NCBI RefSeq assembly: GCF_900094795.1
Contig: NZ_FMBC01000022.1
Location: 1-64,000 of the forward strand
Source: Kosakonia oryziphila
GTDB taxonomy: Bacteria > Pseudomonadota > Gammaproteobacteria > Enterobacterales > Enterobacteriaceae
Reading direction: 5' to 3'
DNA length: 64,000 nt
Shown here: positions 1-9,619 of the stretch, piece by piece
Position numbering within the stretch: position 1 is the first letter of the stretch
How the letters are laid out: every line of letters begins with the position of its first letter
Position numbers and translations under genes: made by a program
The notes under the pieces: model-generated
The model's input: the letters and a program-made list of their open reading frames with translations, nothing else
Told to the model about the DNA's origin: nothing
The model's database searches: none

Positions 1-131
1 AAACCCTGTCGCTGGACTCGGGGTTGAAGAAATTACAGCAACGGTATACCGATATGATATTGGTTTACTGAGTTTTCTGGGGATCCCTCAGGGGAAACCC
101 GCCCTTTTCTTTCGCAAGACAGGACACTTTC
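1..131 (+). other. nrdA-nrdB intercistronic region
   Basis: No coding frame is supported here. By gene order this is the spacer between nrdA, lying off the left edge, and nrdB. It holds a GC-rich stretch with self-complementary GGGGATCCC and CCCTCAGGGG runs near 79-98. The nrdB ribosome binding site ACAGGA lies about 7 bases before the ATG at 132. Confidence 0.6.
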
Positions 132-1262
132 ATGGCTTACACCACTTTTTCACAGACGAAAAACAATCAGCTACTGGAGCCGATGTTCTTTGGCCAGCCG
201 GTTAACGTGGCGCGCTACGATCAGCAAAAATATGACATCTTTGAAAAGCTGATTGAAAAACAACTCTCCTTCTTCTGGCGTCCGGAAGAAGTTGATGTTT
301 CCCGCGACCGTATCGATTTCCAGGCGCTGCCGGAACACGAAAAACATATTTTTATCAGCAACCTGAAATACCAGACGCTGCTGGATTCCATCCAGGGCCG
401 CAGCCCAAACGTCGCGCTGCTGCCGCTGATTTCCATTCCAGAACTGGAAACCTGGGTCGAGACGTGGGCGTTTTCCGAAACCATCCACTCGCGCTCTTAC
501 ACCCACATCATCCGCAACATCGTTAACGATCCGGCGGTGGTGTTTGACGATATCGTCACCAACGAGCAGATCCTCAAGCGTGCGGAAGGCATCTCGCATT
601 TCTATGATGAACTGATTGAGATGACCAGCTACTGGCACCTGCTGGGAGAAGGCACACACACCGTAAACGGCAAAACCGTTACCGTGAACCTGCGCGAGCT
701 GAAAAAGAAACTTTACCTGTGCCTGATGAGCGTTAACGCGCTGGAAGCGATTCGCTTCTATGTCAGCTTCGCCTGCTCCTTTGCCTTTGCCGAACGCGAA
801 CTGATGGAAGGCAACGCCAAAATCATCCGCCTGATTGCCCGCGATGAAGCGCTGCACCTGACCGGCACTCAGCATATGCTGAACCTGCTGCGCTCTGGCG
901 CTGACGATCCAGAAATGGCAGAGATTGCCGAAGAGTGCAAACAGGAATGCTATGATCTGTTCGTGCAGGCGGCATTACAGGAAAAAGAGTGGGCAGAATA
1001 CCTGTTCCAGGGCGGTTCGATGATCGGCCTGAACAAAGACATTCTCTGCCAGTACGTCGAGTACATCACTAACATCCGCATGCAAGCGGTTGGCCTCGAT
1101 CTGCCGTTCCAGACGCGTTCAAACCCGATTCCGTGGATCAACACCTGGCTGGTTTCCGATAACGTGCAGGTGGCGCCGCAGGAAGTGGAAGTCAGCTCCT
1201 ACCTTGTCGGTCAGATCGATTCTGAAGTCGATACCGACGATCTGAGCAGCTTCCAGCTTTGA
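132..1262 (+). CDS. nrdB: class Ia ribonucleotide reductase, beta (R2) subunit
   Basis: The R2 subunit carries the diferric-tyrosyl radical cofactor that starts radical transfer to NrdA for reduction of ribonucleoside diphosphates. The protein has 376 residues, the E. coli length. The segment [12 protein letters not shown] (about 115-126) supplies iron ligands Glu116 and His119 and the radical tyrosine Tyr123, counting the initiator Met. The second ligand block ARDEALH lies near 236-242, and the C-terminal tail used to dock on NrdA (DDLSSFQL) is intact. A good ribosome binding site precedes the ATG. Its TGA overlaps the ATG of yfaE, so the two are translationally coupled. nrdA is outside the window. 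Confidence 0.98.
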   Translation: MAYTTFSQTKNNQLLEPMFFGQPVNVARYDQQKYDIFEKLIEKQLSFFWRPEEVDVSRDRIDFQALPEHEKHIFISNLKYQTLLDSIQGRSPNVALLPLISIPELETWVETWAFSETIHSRSYTHIIRNIVNDPAVVFDDIVTNEQILKRAEGISHFYDELIEMTSYWHLLGEGTHTVNGKTVTVNLRELKKKLYLCLMSVNALEAIRFYVSFACSFAFAERELMEGNAKIIRLIARDEALHLTGTQHMLNLLRSGADDPEMAEIAEECKQECYDLFVQAALQEKEWAEYLFQGGSMIGLNKDILCQYVEYITNIRMQAVGLDLPFQTRSNPIPWINTWLVSDNVQVAPQEVEVSSYLVGQIDSEVDTDDLSSFQL

Positions 1263-1516
1263 TGAGCCGTGTAACGCTGCGCCTTTCCGGTACCGAGGTG
1301 TTGTGCCGGGATGAGCACCCTTCCCTGCTGGTGGCACTGGAGGCACAACAGGTGGAGGTGGAGTACCAGTGTCGCGAAGGCTACTGCGGTTCCTGCCGCT
1401 GTCGTCTGGTAGCAGGCCAGGTTGACTGGATTGCCAAGCCACTGGCCTTCGTTAACGAAGGGGAAATTTTGCCCTGCTGCTGTCGGGCGAAAGGCGATAT
1501 TGAGATTGAGATGTAA
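1262..1516 (+). CDS. yfaE: 2Fe-2S ferredoxin-like protein, cofactor maintenance of NrdB
   Basis: Small plant-type [2Fe-2S] ferredoxin of 84 residues. In E. coli, YfaE supplies electrons for assembly and maintenance of the NrdB diferric-tyrosyl cofactor. Cluster ligands are visible as Cys37, Cys42 and Cys45 in CREGYCGSC plus one of the CCC cysteines at 72-74. The start is the ATG at 1262, overlapping the nrdB stop as TGATG. A TTG three bases upstream is in frame but less likely. It is the last gene of the nrdAB-yfaE operon and is followed by a hairpin. Confidence 0.96.
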   Translation: MSRVTLRLSGTEVLCRDEHPSLLVALEAQQVEVEYQCREGYCGSCRCRLVAGQVDWIAKPLAFVNEGEILPCCCRAKGDIEIEM

Positions 1517-1540
1517 AAAAGGGCCTTTACAGGCCCTTTC
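1516..1540. terminator. hairpin between convergent yfaE and glpQ
   Basis: The stem is AAAGGGCCT / AGGCCCTTT with loop TTAC. It sits immediately after the yfaE stop, with A residues on the left and T residues on the right, so it could terminate transcription in both directions. Confidence 0.75.
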
Positions 1541-1555
1541 AGACTGCTGACTGTT

Positions 1556-2620
1556 TTATTTTTTCTTCAAAAACTGCACCGCTTTATCCGGAAAATCGGT
1601 GAACAGACCATCCACGTCCGCCTGTTTGTACAACACGTTATAGAGCTGATTAACATCGCTGGCGTACGGCGGAAGCTGATCCGCACGGACGGTAAACGGA
1701 TGCACCTGCAAATGATTTTCATGCGCCTCTTTTACCATCTGCGTAAGCTTCACGTTGCCTGGAATTGAGCCATTAGCCACTAGCATATGGTAATCCGGGC
1801 CAATCCCGTCGGCATACTGCGCAATCTGCCGCATCGCGCCAGGTTGCAACATCCAGTCATAGTTGTAATTCACCCATTGACCATCCGGTTGTTTTTGCTG
1901 GGTTTCATGCCATTTGGTGTAGGCAATCAGTTGCACCAGATTGAGATCCATCCCCATCTTCGGCTCCAGCTCATGTTTAATGCGTTTCAGCTCGTCGGCA
2001 TCAAAACATTGCAGGTAGACTTTGTCTTTTTTGCTGGTGTAACCGTACTTTTTCAGCACTTCCAGCGTCTTCGCGGCAATGTCCTTGCCTTCCTGATGAT
2101 GAAACCACGGCGCTTTGATTTCCGGGTAGATACCGACATTTTTGCCAGTGGAGAGGTTCAATCCCTGCACAAACTCAATCTCTTCGGCAAAGGTATGAAT
2201 GTGGAATTCCGATTTTCCCATCGGGAAGCGCCCCGGAAAGAGCTGCACTTTCTTGCCGTTTTCCACATCGAAGCCTTCGGTAAACTTCAGCGAACGAATT
2301 TCGTCCAGCGTAAAGTCGATGGCGTAAAAGCGGCCATCTTTACGGGCGCGCTGCGGAAAACGCTCCGCCACATCGGTCACGCGATCCAGATAGTGATCAT
2401 GCAGGACAACCAACTGGTCGTCTTTGGTCATCACCAGATCCTGCTCGAGATAATCAGCACCCTGCGCGTAGGCCATCGCTTTGGCCGGTAATGTATGCTC
2501 CGGCAGATAGCCACTTGCGCCACGATGGGCAATCACGATTTTCTCTGCCGCCAGCGCCTGGCTGGCAAATAAACCGGCCAGCAGCAGGCCGGTTGTGATG
2601 CGGGTAAATGTGTTTTTCAT
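1556..2620 (-). CDS. glpQ: periplasmic glycerophosphodiester phosphodiesterase
   Basis: GlpQ hydrolyses glycerophosphodiesters such as glycerophosphocholine to glycerol-3-phosphate plus an alcohol in the periplasm; GlpT then imports the product. The 354-residue protein begins with a Sec signal peptide (about 1-24, hydrophobic core followed by ALA). The GDPD catalytic motif AHRGASGYLPEHT follows at about 31-43, with further conserved acidic and His residues in LEQDLVMTKDDQLVVLHD. Length is close to the E. coli protein. It lies 12 bases downstream of glpT in the same operon and converges on yfaE. Confidence 0.97.
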   Translation of the reverse strand: MKNTFTRITTGLLLAGLFASQALAAEKIVIAHRGASGYLPEHTLPAKAMAYAQGADYLEQDLVMTKDDQLVVLHDHYLDRVTDVAERFPQRARKDGRFYAIDFTLDEIRSLKFTEGFDVENGKKVQLFPGRFPMGKSEFHIHTFAEEIEFVQGLNLSTGKNVGIYPEIKAPWFHHQEGKDIAAKTLEVLKKYGYTSKKDKVYLQCFDADELKRIKHELEPKMGMDLNLVQLIAYTKWHETQQKQPDGQWVNYNYDWMLQPGAMRQIAQYADGIGPDYHMLVANGSIPGNVKLTQMVKEAHENHLQVHPFTVRADQLPPYASDVNQLYNVLYKQADVDGLFTDFPDKAVQFLKKK

Positions 2621-2632
2621 CCGTTCTCCCTT

Positions 2633-3985
2633 TTACTGATGGCGCGCCAGTATCTCAGCATGGTGACGTTTTTCGCCCAGCATCACGATAATCAGCAACA
2701 AAACGGCGAGAATACTGCCGCCGATCATCACCATAAAACCGCCATCCCAGCCGAAGAAATCAACGGTATAACCAACAATTGCGCTGGCGGCGACAGAACC
2801 GCCGAGGTAGCCAAACAACCCGGTAAATCCGGCTGCCGTACCCGCCGCTTTTTTCGGCGCCAGCTCCAGCGCATGCAGGCCAATCAGCATCACCGGACCA
2901 TAAATCAGGAAACCAATGACGATCATACAGGCCATATCTACCGTCGGATTGCCTGCCGGGTTCAGCCAGTAAACGATAGTCGCGATCGTCACCAAAGTCA
3001 TAAAGAACACGCCGGTCGCACCGCGATTGCCACGGAATACTTTGTCCGACATCCAGCCGCAGAGCAGCGTGCCGGGAATACCCGCGTACTCATACAGAAA
3101 ATAGGCCCACGAGGATTTATCCAGCGCGAAGTGCTTCACTTCTTTCAGGTAGGTTGGCGACCAGTCGAGAATACCGTAGCGCAGCAGGTATACGAACACA
3201 TTAGCCACGGCGATGTACCACAGCAGCTTGTTCGGCAGAATGTACTGCATAAAAATCTGCTTCGCCGACAGCTCTTCTTCGTGCTTGTCGCTGTAATCGT
3301 CCGGATAGTCGTTTTTGTACTCTTCAATCGGTGGCAAACCACAGGATTGCGGGGTATCACGCATCAGAGCAAAGGCGATAATCGCCACCAGAATCGCGCC
3401 AAAGGCAGGCATATACAGCGCCGCATGCCAGTCGTTAAACCAGGCCATACCCAATAAAAACAGCAGTGGCGGAACGCCGCCGCCAACGTTATGCGCACAG
3501 TTCCACACAGAAACAACGCCGCCACGTTCCTTTTGCGACCACCAGTGCACCATCGTACGTCCGCACGGCGGCCACCCCATACCCTGGAACCAGCCGCATA
3601 GAAAAAGCAGCGCAAACATGATCATAATGCTTGAGGTAGCCCAGGGTACAAAGCCCATAAACAGCATCACGGCAGAAGCCAGGATCAGCCCGGCAGGCAG
3701 AAACATGCGCGGATTCGAACGATCCGATACCGAGCCCATGATAAATTTTGAAAAGCCGTAGGCAATCGAGATACCCGACAGCGCGAATCCCAGATCGCCA
3801 CGGGAGAAGCCCTGTTCAACGAGGTATGGCATGGCCAGGGCAAAGTTTTTACGCACCAGATAGTAGGCAGCGTAACCAAAAAAAATGCCAAGGAAAATTT
3901 GCCAGCGCAGCCGCCGGTAAAGCGGGTCGATTTGCGCGTCCGGCAGACGCGAAAGATGGGGTGCGGGTTTAAAAATACTCAACAT
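2633..3985 (-). CDS. glpT: glycerol-3-phosphate/phosphate antiporter
   Basis: Inner-membrane major facilitator (organophosphate:Pi antiporter family) with 12 predicted helices, exchanging external glycerol-3-phosphate for internal phosphate; in E. coli it is also an entry route for fosfomycin. I start it at the ATG at 3985 ([10 protein letters not shown]), giving 450 residues, the family length, with GGAGG 6 bases upstream. A 21-residue upstream extension is open but would run into the regulatory region. Family hallmarks [20 protein letters not shown] and the [15 protein letters not shown] helix are intact. First gene of glpTQ, divergent from glpABC. Confidence 0.97.
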   Translation of the reverse strand: MLSIFKPAPHLSRLPDAQIDPLYRRLRWQIFLGIFFGYAAYYLVRKNFALAMPYLVEQGFSRGDLGFALSGISIAYGFSKFIMGSVSDRSNPRMFLPAGLILASAVMLFMGFVPWATSSIMIMFALLFLCGWFQGMGWPPCGRTMVHWWSQKERGGVVSVWNCAHNVGGGVPPLLFLLGMAWFNDWHAALYMPAFGAILVAIIAFALMRDTPQSCGLPPIEEYKNDYPDDYSDKHEEELSAKQIFMQYILPNKLLWYIAVANVFVYLLRYGILDWSPTYLKEVKHFALDKSSWAYFLYEYAGIPGTLLCGWMSDKVFRGNRGATGVFFMTLVTIATIVYWLNPAGNPTVDMACMIVIGFLIYGPVMLIGLHALELAPKKAAGTAAGFTGLFGYLGGSVAASAIVGYTVDFFGWDGGFMVMIGGSILAVLLLIIVMLGEKRHHAEILARHQ

Positions 3986-4258
3986 AGCGGCCTCCGTGGC
4001 GCGGTGAGACTCATTTCGTTCAGTCATGAGTGAAAACGAACATGACAAAAGTTATTCGCGGCGGATTGTAGAGAAAGTTTTACGTAGAGAAAACGTGTTG
4101 TCGCAATTAGTGTTACAGAAATATGACAATGGTCTAATTTCACGCATGGAAGCGCGTTTCACTTTCGTTATTTGCTCGAATATGCGCGATATCAAACAAA
4201 CCATGCTTATAGTGTGGCTAAATGGTTGCATCTGAAAGTCAGCCACAGGGACACCAGG
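3986..4258. promoter_or_regulatory. divergent glpTQ / glpABC control region
   Basis: This 273-bp region must hold both promoters. The E. coli counterpart has GlpR operators plus CRP and FNR sites. A half-perfect GlpR-type operator is visible at 4025-4044 (right half AACGAACAT exact, left half poor). A second candidate lies at about 4171-4190 (left half TTGCTCGAA). I could not place convincing -10/-35 boxes or CRP sites by eye. The glpA frame is open through part of this region, but the ribosome binding site and family alignment place its start at 4259. Confidence 0.55.
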
Positions 4259-5881
4259 ATGCATAACTCTCCTGATTACGATGTGATCATTATTGGCGGC
4301 GGAGCCACCGGTGCCGGGATAGCCCGTGATTGTGCCCTGCGCGGACTGCGCGCGGTACTGATAGAACGTCACGATATCGCCACCGGTGCAACCGGCCGCA
4401 ATCATGGGCTACTGCATAGCGGCGCACGCTATGCGGTCACCGATAATGAATCTGCGCGCGAATGCATCGCAGAGAACCAAATCCTCAAACGCATTGCCCG
4501 CCACTGTGTTGAACCCACCGATGGTTTGTTCATTACGCTGCCGGAAGATAATTTGGTCTATCAAAGCCAGTTTATCGATTGCTGCAAGCAAGCAGGCATT
4601 CCGGCGCAGGCGATTTCGCCGCAGGAAGCGCTGCAGTTAGAACCGAGCGTTAACCCAACACTGCTCGGCGCCGTGCGCGTGCCGGATGGGACGGTTGATC
4701 CTTTCCGTCTGACCGCCAGCAATATGCTGGATGCGCGTGAGCATGGGGCAAAAATCCTTACCGGTCACGAAGTGTGCGGGTTGATTCGCCATGGTGATCG
4801 CGTGAGCGGTGTTAATCTCTGGCATCCGGCCAGCGGCGAAAACCTGCAACTTTACGCGCCAGTGGTGGTGAATGCTGCCGGGATCTGGGGCCAGCGCATC
4901 GCGGAATATGCCGATCTGCACATTCGCATGTTCCCGGCCAAAGGCGCGCTATTAATTCTCGATCACCGAATCAATCAGCGCGTTATTAACCGCTGCCGCA
5001 AACCTGCCGATGCCGATATTCTGGTGCCTGGCGACACCATTTCGCTGATCGGCACCACCTCCACGCACATTGATTACGCCGATATCGATAACGTCCGCGT
5101 GACGCCGGAAGAGGTGGATATTTTACTGCGCGAAGGGGAAAAACTGGCGCCGGTAATGGCGCAAACGCGCATTCTGCGCGCCTATGCAGGCGTACGTCCA
5201 CTGGTAGCCAGCGACGACGACCCGAGCGGCCGCAATGTCAGCCGGGGCATTGTGCTGCTGGATCACGCACAGCGCGACGGGCTGGAAGGGTTTATCACTA
5301 TTACTGGCGGTAAACTGATGACCTACCGCCTGATGGCCGAATGGGCAACGGACACTGTCTGCAGAAAACTGAACCACAGCGCGACCTGCACCACCGCCTC
5401 CACACCGCTGCCTGGCTCCCGGGAATCAACTGAGCAGACGCTGAAAAAAATCATCTCGCTGCCAACGCCGCTGCGCGGTTCTGCGGTCTATCGTCACGGC
5501 GATCGTACGCCTGGCTGGCTCGGCAGCGATCGCCACAACCGCAGCCTGGTCTGCGAATGTGAAGCCGTGACGGCGGGTGAAGTGCAGTACGCAGTGGAAA
5601 ACATGAATGTCCATTCGCTGCTCGATTTGCGCCGCCGCACACGTGTCGGCATGGGCACCTGCCAGGGTGAGTTATGCGCCTGTCGCGCCGCCGGGCTGTT
5701 AAACCGTCTGCATGTTACCAGCGAAACCGAATCTCTCAGCCAGTTGAGTGATTTCCTTAATGAGCGCTGGAAAGGCGTGAAACCGGTGGCCTGGGGCGAT
5801 GCCCTGCGCGAAAGCGAGTTTACTCGTTGGGTCTACCAGGGATTATGTGGTCTGGAAAAGGAGGCCGAAGATGAGATTTGA
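4259..5881 (+). CDS. glpA: anaerobic glycerol-3-phosphate dehydrogenase, subunit A
   Basis: Catalytic FAD subunit of the anaerobic dehydrogenase oxidising glycerol-3-phosphate to dihydroxyacetone phosphate, with electrons passing to menaquinone via GlpB and GlpC. The protein has 540 residues. It shows an N-terminal FAD dinucleotide fold (VIIIGGGATGAGIARD, about 8-23), a DAO-type oxidoreductase domain, and a C-terminal BFD-like region with the cysteine set CECEAV and GMGTCQGELCACR. The start is the ATG at 4259 with GGGA 8 bases upstream. It overlaps glpB by 11 bases. Confidence 0.97.
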   Translation: MHNSPDYDVIIIGGGATGAGIARDCALRGLRAVLIERHDIATGATGRNHGLLHSGARYAVTDNESARECIAENQILKRIARHCVEPTDGLFITLPEDNLVYQSQFIDCCKQAGIPAQAISPQEALQLEPSVNPTLLGAVRVPDGTVDPFRLTASNMLDAREHGAKILTGHEVCGLIRHGDRVSGVNLWHPASGENLQLYAPVVVNAAGIWGQRIAEYADLHIRMFPAKGALLILDHRINQRVINRCRKPADADILVPGDTISLIGTTSTHIDYADIDNVRVTPEEVDILLREGEKLAPVMAQTRILRAYAGVRPLVASDDDPSGRNVSRGIVLLDHAQRDGLEGFITITGGKLMTYRLMAEWATDTVCRKLNHSATCTTASTPLPGSRESTEQTLKKIISLPTPLRGSAVYRHGDRTPGWLGSDRHNRSLVCECEAVTAGEVQYAVENMNVHSLLDLRRRTRVGMGTCQGELCACRAAGLLNRLHVTSETESLSQLSDFLNERWKGVKPVAWGDALRESEFTRWVYQGLCGLEKEAEDEI

Positions 5882-7127
5882 TACGGTCATCATAGGTGGT
5901 GGGCTGGCAGGATTGCTGTGCGGCATTCGCCTGAGTGAAAGCGGGCAACGCTGCGCGATTATCAGCCGGGGCCAGAGCGCACTGAGTTTCTCTTCCGGCT
6001 CGCTGGATCTGTTCTCTTTTCTGCCTGACGGACAACCCGTTACCGACATCGACAGCGCGATTGCCTTGCTGGAGCAACAGCATGGTGCGCATCCTTACGC
6101 ACTACTGGGTGCGAAAGCGGTGCGCCGCTACGCGCAGCAGGCGCAAACCCTGCTCGCCAACTGTAAACTGGCGTTGCAGGGGGAGATCGAGACACCGCAC
6201 CAACGTGTGACGCCACTGGGCACGTTTCGCCGCGCCTGGCTTAGCCCGCAGGAAGTGCCGAGCAAAACGGATGCGCAGCAGCGAACTGCAGTGGTCGGCA
6301 TTAGTGGGTTTCTTGATTTTCAGCCGCAACTGGCAGCAGGTGCGTTGCGTAAACGCGGCATCGATGCCCACGCCGAAGAGATTGAACTGCCGACGCTGAA
6401 CAGGCTGCGCGATAACTCTAGCGAGTTCCGCTCGGTGAATATTGCCCGCGTGCTGGATGCGCCGGAAAATTATAGCGAGCTGTATGACGCGCTGCTGCCA
6501 CTCAGCCAACAATACGGGATGCTCTGGCTACCCGCCTGCTTCGGCCTGACGGACAACCACGTATTTACGCAACTGAATAAACAATTAGCATGCCCGCTGC
6601 GCCTACTGCCGACGCTGCCGCCATCCGTACCGGGAATGCGCATGCAGTTATTATTGCAGCAGCGTTTTATTCAACAAGGTGGGAACTGGATGCCAGGCGA
6701 CGAGGTGTTGCGTGCCGACATCAGCCACAACCATGTCACACAGATCTGGACCCGTAAGCATGAAGACATCCCTCTGCGCGCTCGCCACGTCGTGCTTGCC
6801 AGCGGCAGCTTCTTCAGCAATGGCCTGATCGCCGGGCGCGATCGCGTGCGGGAGGCGGTTTTTGATCTTGATGTAATGCAGAGCGACAAGCGCAGCGACT
6901 GGTATCGTGACGATGTGTTTGACAGCCAGCCATGGCAACAATTTGGCGTCCGGACCGACGCGCAACTGCGCGGCCTGTATCAGGGCGCTATCGTGGATAA
7001 TCTTTATATCATTGGTTCGGTGCTGGGCGGGTTCGATGCGGTCGCCCAGGGATGCGGCGGCGGGGTTTGTGCCGTAACGGCGCTGCATGCCGCGCAGCAG
7101 ATCATTGCACAGGGAGGAGAACAATGA
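5871..7127 (+). CDS. glpB: anaerobic glycerol-3-phosphate dehydrogenase, subunit B
   Basis: Flavoprotein subunit linking GlpA to the membrane subunit GlpC. The protein has 418 residues, one fewer than I recall for E. coli, and opens with the FAD-binding motif VIIGGGLAGLLCGIRL (about 6-21). A GGAGG ribosome binding site lies inside the end of glpA. Its TGA overlaps the glpC ATG as ATGA, a sign of translational coupling across the operon. Confidence 0.96.
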   Translation: MRFDTVIIGGGLAGLLCGIRLSESGQRCAIISRGQSALSFSSGSLDLFSFLPDGQPVTDIDSAIALLEQQHGAHPYALLGAKAVRRYAQQAQTLLANCKLALQGEIETPHQRVTPLGTFRRAWLSPQEVPSKTDAQQRTAVVGISGFLDFQPQLAAGALRKRGIDAHAEEIELPTLNRLRDNSSEFRSVNIARVLDAPENYSELYDALLPLSQQYGMLWLPACFGLTDNHVFTQLNKQLACPLRLLPTLPPSVPGMRMQLLLQQRFIQQGGNWMPGDEVLRADISHNHVTQIWTRKHEDIPLRARHVVLASGSFFSNGLIAGRDRVREAVFDLDVMQSDKRSDWYRDDVFDSQPWQQFGVRTDAQLRGLYQGAIVDNLYIIGSVLGGFDAVAQGCGGGVCAVTALHAAQQIIAQGGEQ

Positions 7128-8314
7128 ACAGCACGCAGTTCGAAAGCTGTATTAAATGCACTGCATGCACCACTGCATGCCCGGTCAGCCGGGTCAACCC
7201 CAATTATCCCGGTCCGAAACAAGCCGGCCCCGATGGTGAACGGCTGCGTCTGAAAGATGCTGCGCTGTATGACGATGCGCTGAAGTATTGCACCAACTGT
7301 AAACGCTGTGAAACCGCCTGCCCTTCCGGGGTGAAGATTGGCGACATTATTCAGCGCGCCCGTGTCCAGTACGCAGCAAAACCGTTCTCACTGCGTAATG
7401 CCATCCTCAGCCATACGGATTTGATGGGCTCGCTGTCAACACCCTTTGCTCCGATCGTCAACACCGCTACGGCGTTAAAACCGGTACGTCAGTTGCTTGA
7501 TAAGACGCTGAAAATCGATCACCACCGCACGCTGCCCAAATACTCTCACGGTACCTTTCGCCGCTGGTATCGTAGCATCGCCGCGCAACAGCGGGCATTT
7601 TCTCAACAGGTGGCGTTTTTCCACGGCTGCTATGTCAATTACAACCATCCACAGTTGGGTAAAGATCTGATCCGCCTGCTGAACGATATGGGGATTGGCG
7701 TACAGTTATTACAGCGGGAGAAATGTTGCGGTGTGCCGTTGATTGCCAATGGCTTCTACGCAAAAGCGAAAAAACAGGCGCAATTCAATGTGCACTCGCT
7801 GACGCAGACCATTGACCAGCAAGGCTTACCGGTAATCGCCACCTCTTCTACCTGCGCTTTCACCCTGCGAGATGAGTATCCGCACCTGCTGGATGTGGAT
7901 AACAGCCACGTACGCTCACACATCGATCTGGCGACGCGCTGGATCTGGCGCATGCTGGATGAAGGGAAAAAACTGACGCTGCGCGAGACACCGTTGAAGG
8001 TGGTCTATCACACCCCATGTCATATGGAAAAAATGGGCTGGACGCACTATACGCTGGAGCTGCTGCGGCGCATTCCCGGGCTGGAACTGACGGTGCTGGA
8101 CTCCCGCTGTTGCGGTATCGCTGGCACGTACGGTTTTAAAAGCGAGAACTACACAACTTCGCAGGCCATCGGCGCGCCACTGTTTGCCCAGATTGAGGCC
8201 AGCGGCGCCGACCTGGTGGTGACGGATTGTGAAACCTGTAAATGGCAGATAGAGATGTCCACCAGCAAGCGCTGCGAACATCCCATCACACTGCTGGCGC
8301 AAGCATTAGGGTAA
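7124..8314 (+). CDS. glpC: anaerobic glycerol-3-phosphate dehydrogenase, subunit C
   Basis: Iron-sulfur, membrane-associated subunit thought to anchor GlpAB and hand electrons to menaquinone. It has 396 residues, as in E. coli. Two 4Fe-4S motifs sit at the N-terminus (Cys9-x2-Cys12-x2-Cys15-x3-Cys19-Pro, then CTNCKRCETACP). Two CCG domains follow, marked by EKCCGVPL and SRCCGIAG. It overlaps glpB by 4 bases and ends inside a terminator hairpin. Confidence 0.97.
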   Translation: MNSTQFESCIKCTACTTACPVSRVNPNYPGPKQAGPDGERLRLKDAALYDDALKYCTNCKRCETACPSGVKIGDIIQRARVQYAAKPFSLRNAILSHTDLMGSLSTPFAPIVNTATALKPVRQLLDKTLKIDHHRTLPKYSHGTFRRWYRSIAAQQRAFSQQVAFFHGCYVNYNHPQLGKDLIRLLNDMGIGVQLLQREKCCGVPLIANGFYAKAKKQAQFNVHSLTQTIDQQGLPVIATSSTCAFTLRDEYPHLLDVDNSHVRSHIDLATRWIWRMLDEGKKLTLRETPLKVVYHTPCHMEKMGWTHYTLELLRRIPGLELTVLDSRCCGIAGTYGFKSENYTTSQAIGAPLFAQIEASGADLVVTDCETCKWQIEMSTSKRCEHPITLLAQALG

Positions 8315-8337
8315 CGGCAAGCCGTTACCCTTTCTTT
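8309..8337 (+). terminator. glpABC terminator
   Basis: Perfect 10-bp stem GGGTAACGGC / GCCGTTACCC with a 2-base AA gap between the arms (so the tip of the stem must open), followed by TTTCTTT. It includes the glpC stop codon. Confidence 0.85.
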
Positions 8338-8342
8338 CAGAA

Positions 8343-9539
8343 TTACACCGACAGGATTTCGACGACATTGATCCAGCCGTGATCGCTGGCCAAATCTTTA
8401 CCTTCCAGCCAGCGACGCAGGATATTGAGCGCCATCATCGAGCACACTTCCTGACGCACAACCAGACCATGGCGATTGGTGTTGAATTTCACCCGTAGCG
8501 CCTGCGTCCCTTCCGGCGTCGCAAGCGCAAAGTTGAGGTGCTCCTCTTCCAGACCAGTGACAGTCAGCGCCAACCCGGCAAGATGCCGGTTGCGTAGTTC
8601 GGTCGTCCAGCGTGCGCTTTGCGCCAGTGCTTCCGCCTGCGACGGCAATACTTCACTGGCCAGCAGTGGCGCATCGGCGCGGGAAAGTTGCAGCGCGACC
8701 AGACCACCGGTGAACTGCTCGCTCAGGGTCAGACTGAGCTGGCGTTCGCGTAGCCGCGCGGCAAGCAGCGCCGGTAAGCCGATGGTGCCTTCAAAAATCA
8801 GGCTCTCTCCGGCGACACGTTTCACTTGCGTCCATACGGCTTCCATTGCCGCGCGATGCTCCGCCGGACCGGTCAGTTTCAGTTCAATAATCGGCATCGA
8901 TGAGCGGTAACCCATCACCACGCCTTCAGGCAATTCGAGGTGCTCCAGGCTTTGCGCCAGATCGCTTTCTGAGCGACCAAAGGTGGTCAGGCGCAGACAA
9001 ACTGGCGGCTCTGGCAGCGTAAAGCGCACACGCAGACGCGGCAGGATTTCGTGCTCGACCATCACCTTGAACTCAGACGGCACGCCGGGGGTAAAGAACA
9101 TCAGACAACGGTTGAGCTGTACGGCAAAACCGCATGCGGTGCCGACCGGGTTATCCACCAGTTCCGCGCTGGCCGGGATTTCCGCCTGTTTGCGGTTGCT
9201 GGGCGTCATCACGCGGCCACGTTCACTAAAGAAACGCTCCATTTGCGCCAGCCAGGCTTCGTGCAGCACCAGCGCTTCACCTTTGGCCGTTGCCGCCGCC
9301 AGCGCACTCAGATCGTCGCTGGTTGGCCCAAGACCGCCGTTTACAATCAGTACATCCGCGTGTTCACTGCGTTCACGCAGAATAGCAACCAGATCATTGA
9401 GATTATCGCCGACGGTGTTGCGGCGCGTTAACGGCAGTCCCTGATTAAAGAAAAAGTCCGCCAGCCATGCCGCATTGGTATCCACAATCTGACCATGCAG
9501 CACTTCATCGCCGGTGGACAGCATCTCCACGTTTAACAT
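8343..9539 (-). CDS. yfaY: CinA-like competence/damage-inducible family protein YfaY
   Basis: 398-residue protein of the CinA family with an N-terminal MoCF-like (molybdopterin-binding fold) domain: MLSTGDEVLHGQIVDTNAAWLA (about 6-27), VNGGLGPTSDD and the PGVPSE region. The C-terminal half is only loosely CinA-like; in E. coli, YfaY is regarded as a CinA paralogue lacking the NMN deamidase activity shown for PncC. The ATG at 9539 is preceded by GGAGA; a 20-residue upstream extension is open but lacks family similarity. Single gene, convergent with glpC. Physiological role is not established. Confidence 0.92.
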   Translation of the reverse strand: MLNVEMLSTGDEVLHGQIVDTNAAWLADFFFNQGLPLTRRNTVGDNLNDLVAILRERSEHADVLIVNGGLGPTSDDLSALAAATAKGEALVLHEAWLAQMERFFSERGRVMTPSNRKQAEIPASAELVDNPVGTACGFAVQLNRCLMFFTPGVPSEFKVMVEHEILPRLRVRFTLPEPPVCLRLTTFGRSESDLAQSLEHLELPEGVVMGYRSSMPIIELKLTGPAEHRAAMEAVWTQVKRVAGESLIFEGTIGLPALLAARLRERQLSLTLSEQFTGGLVALQLSRADAPLLASEVLPSQAEALAQSARWTTELRNRHLAGLALTVTGLEEEHLNFALATPEGTQALRVKFNTNRHGLVVRQEVCSMMALNILRRWLEGKDLASDHGWINVVEILSV

Positions 9540-9619
9540 TCTTATCTCCAGCAATCGAGGTTGAAACACTATAACGCATGTGCGGGGTAAAAAAGGCAAT
9601 AACCTGGCACGCCGGGGAA

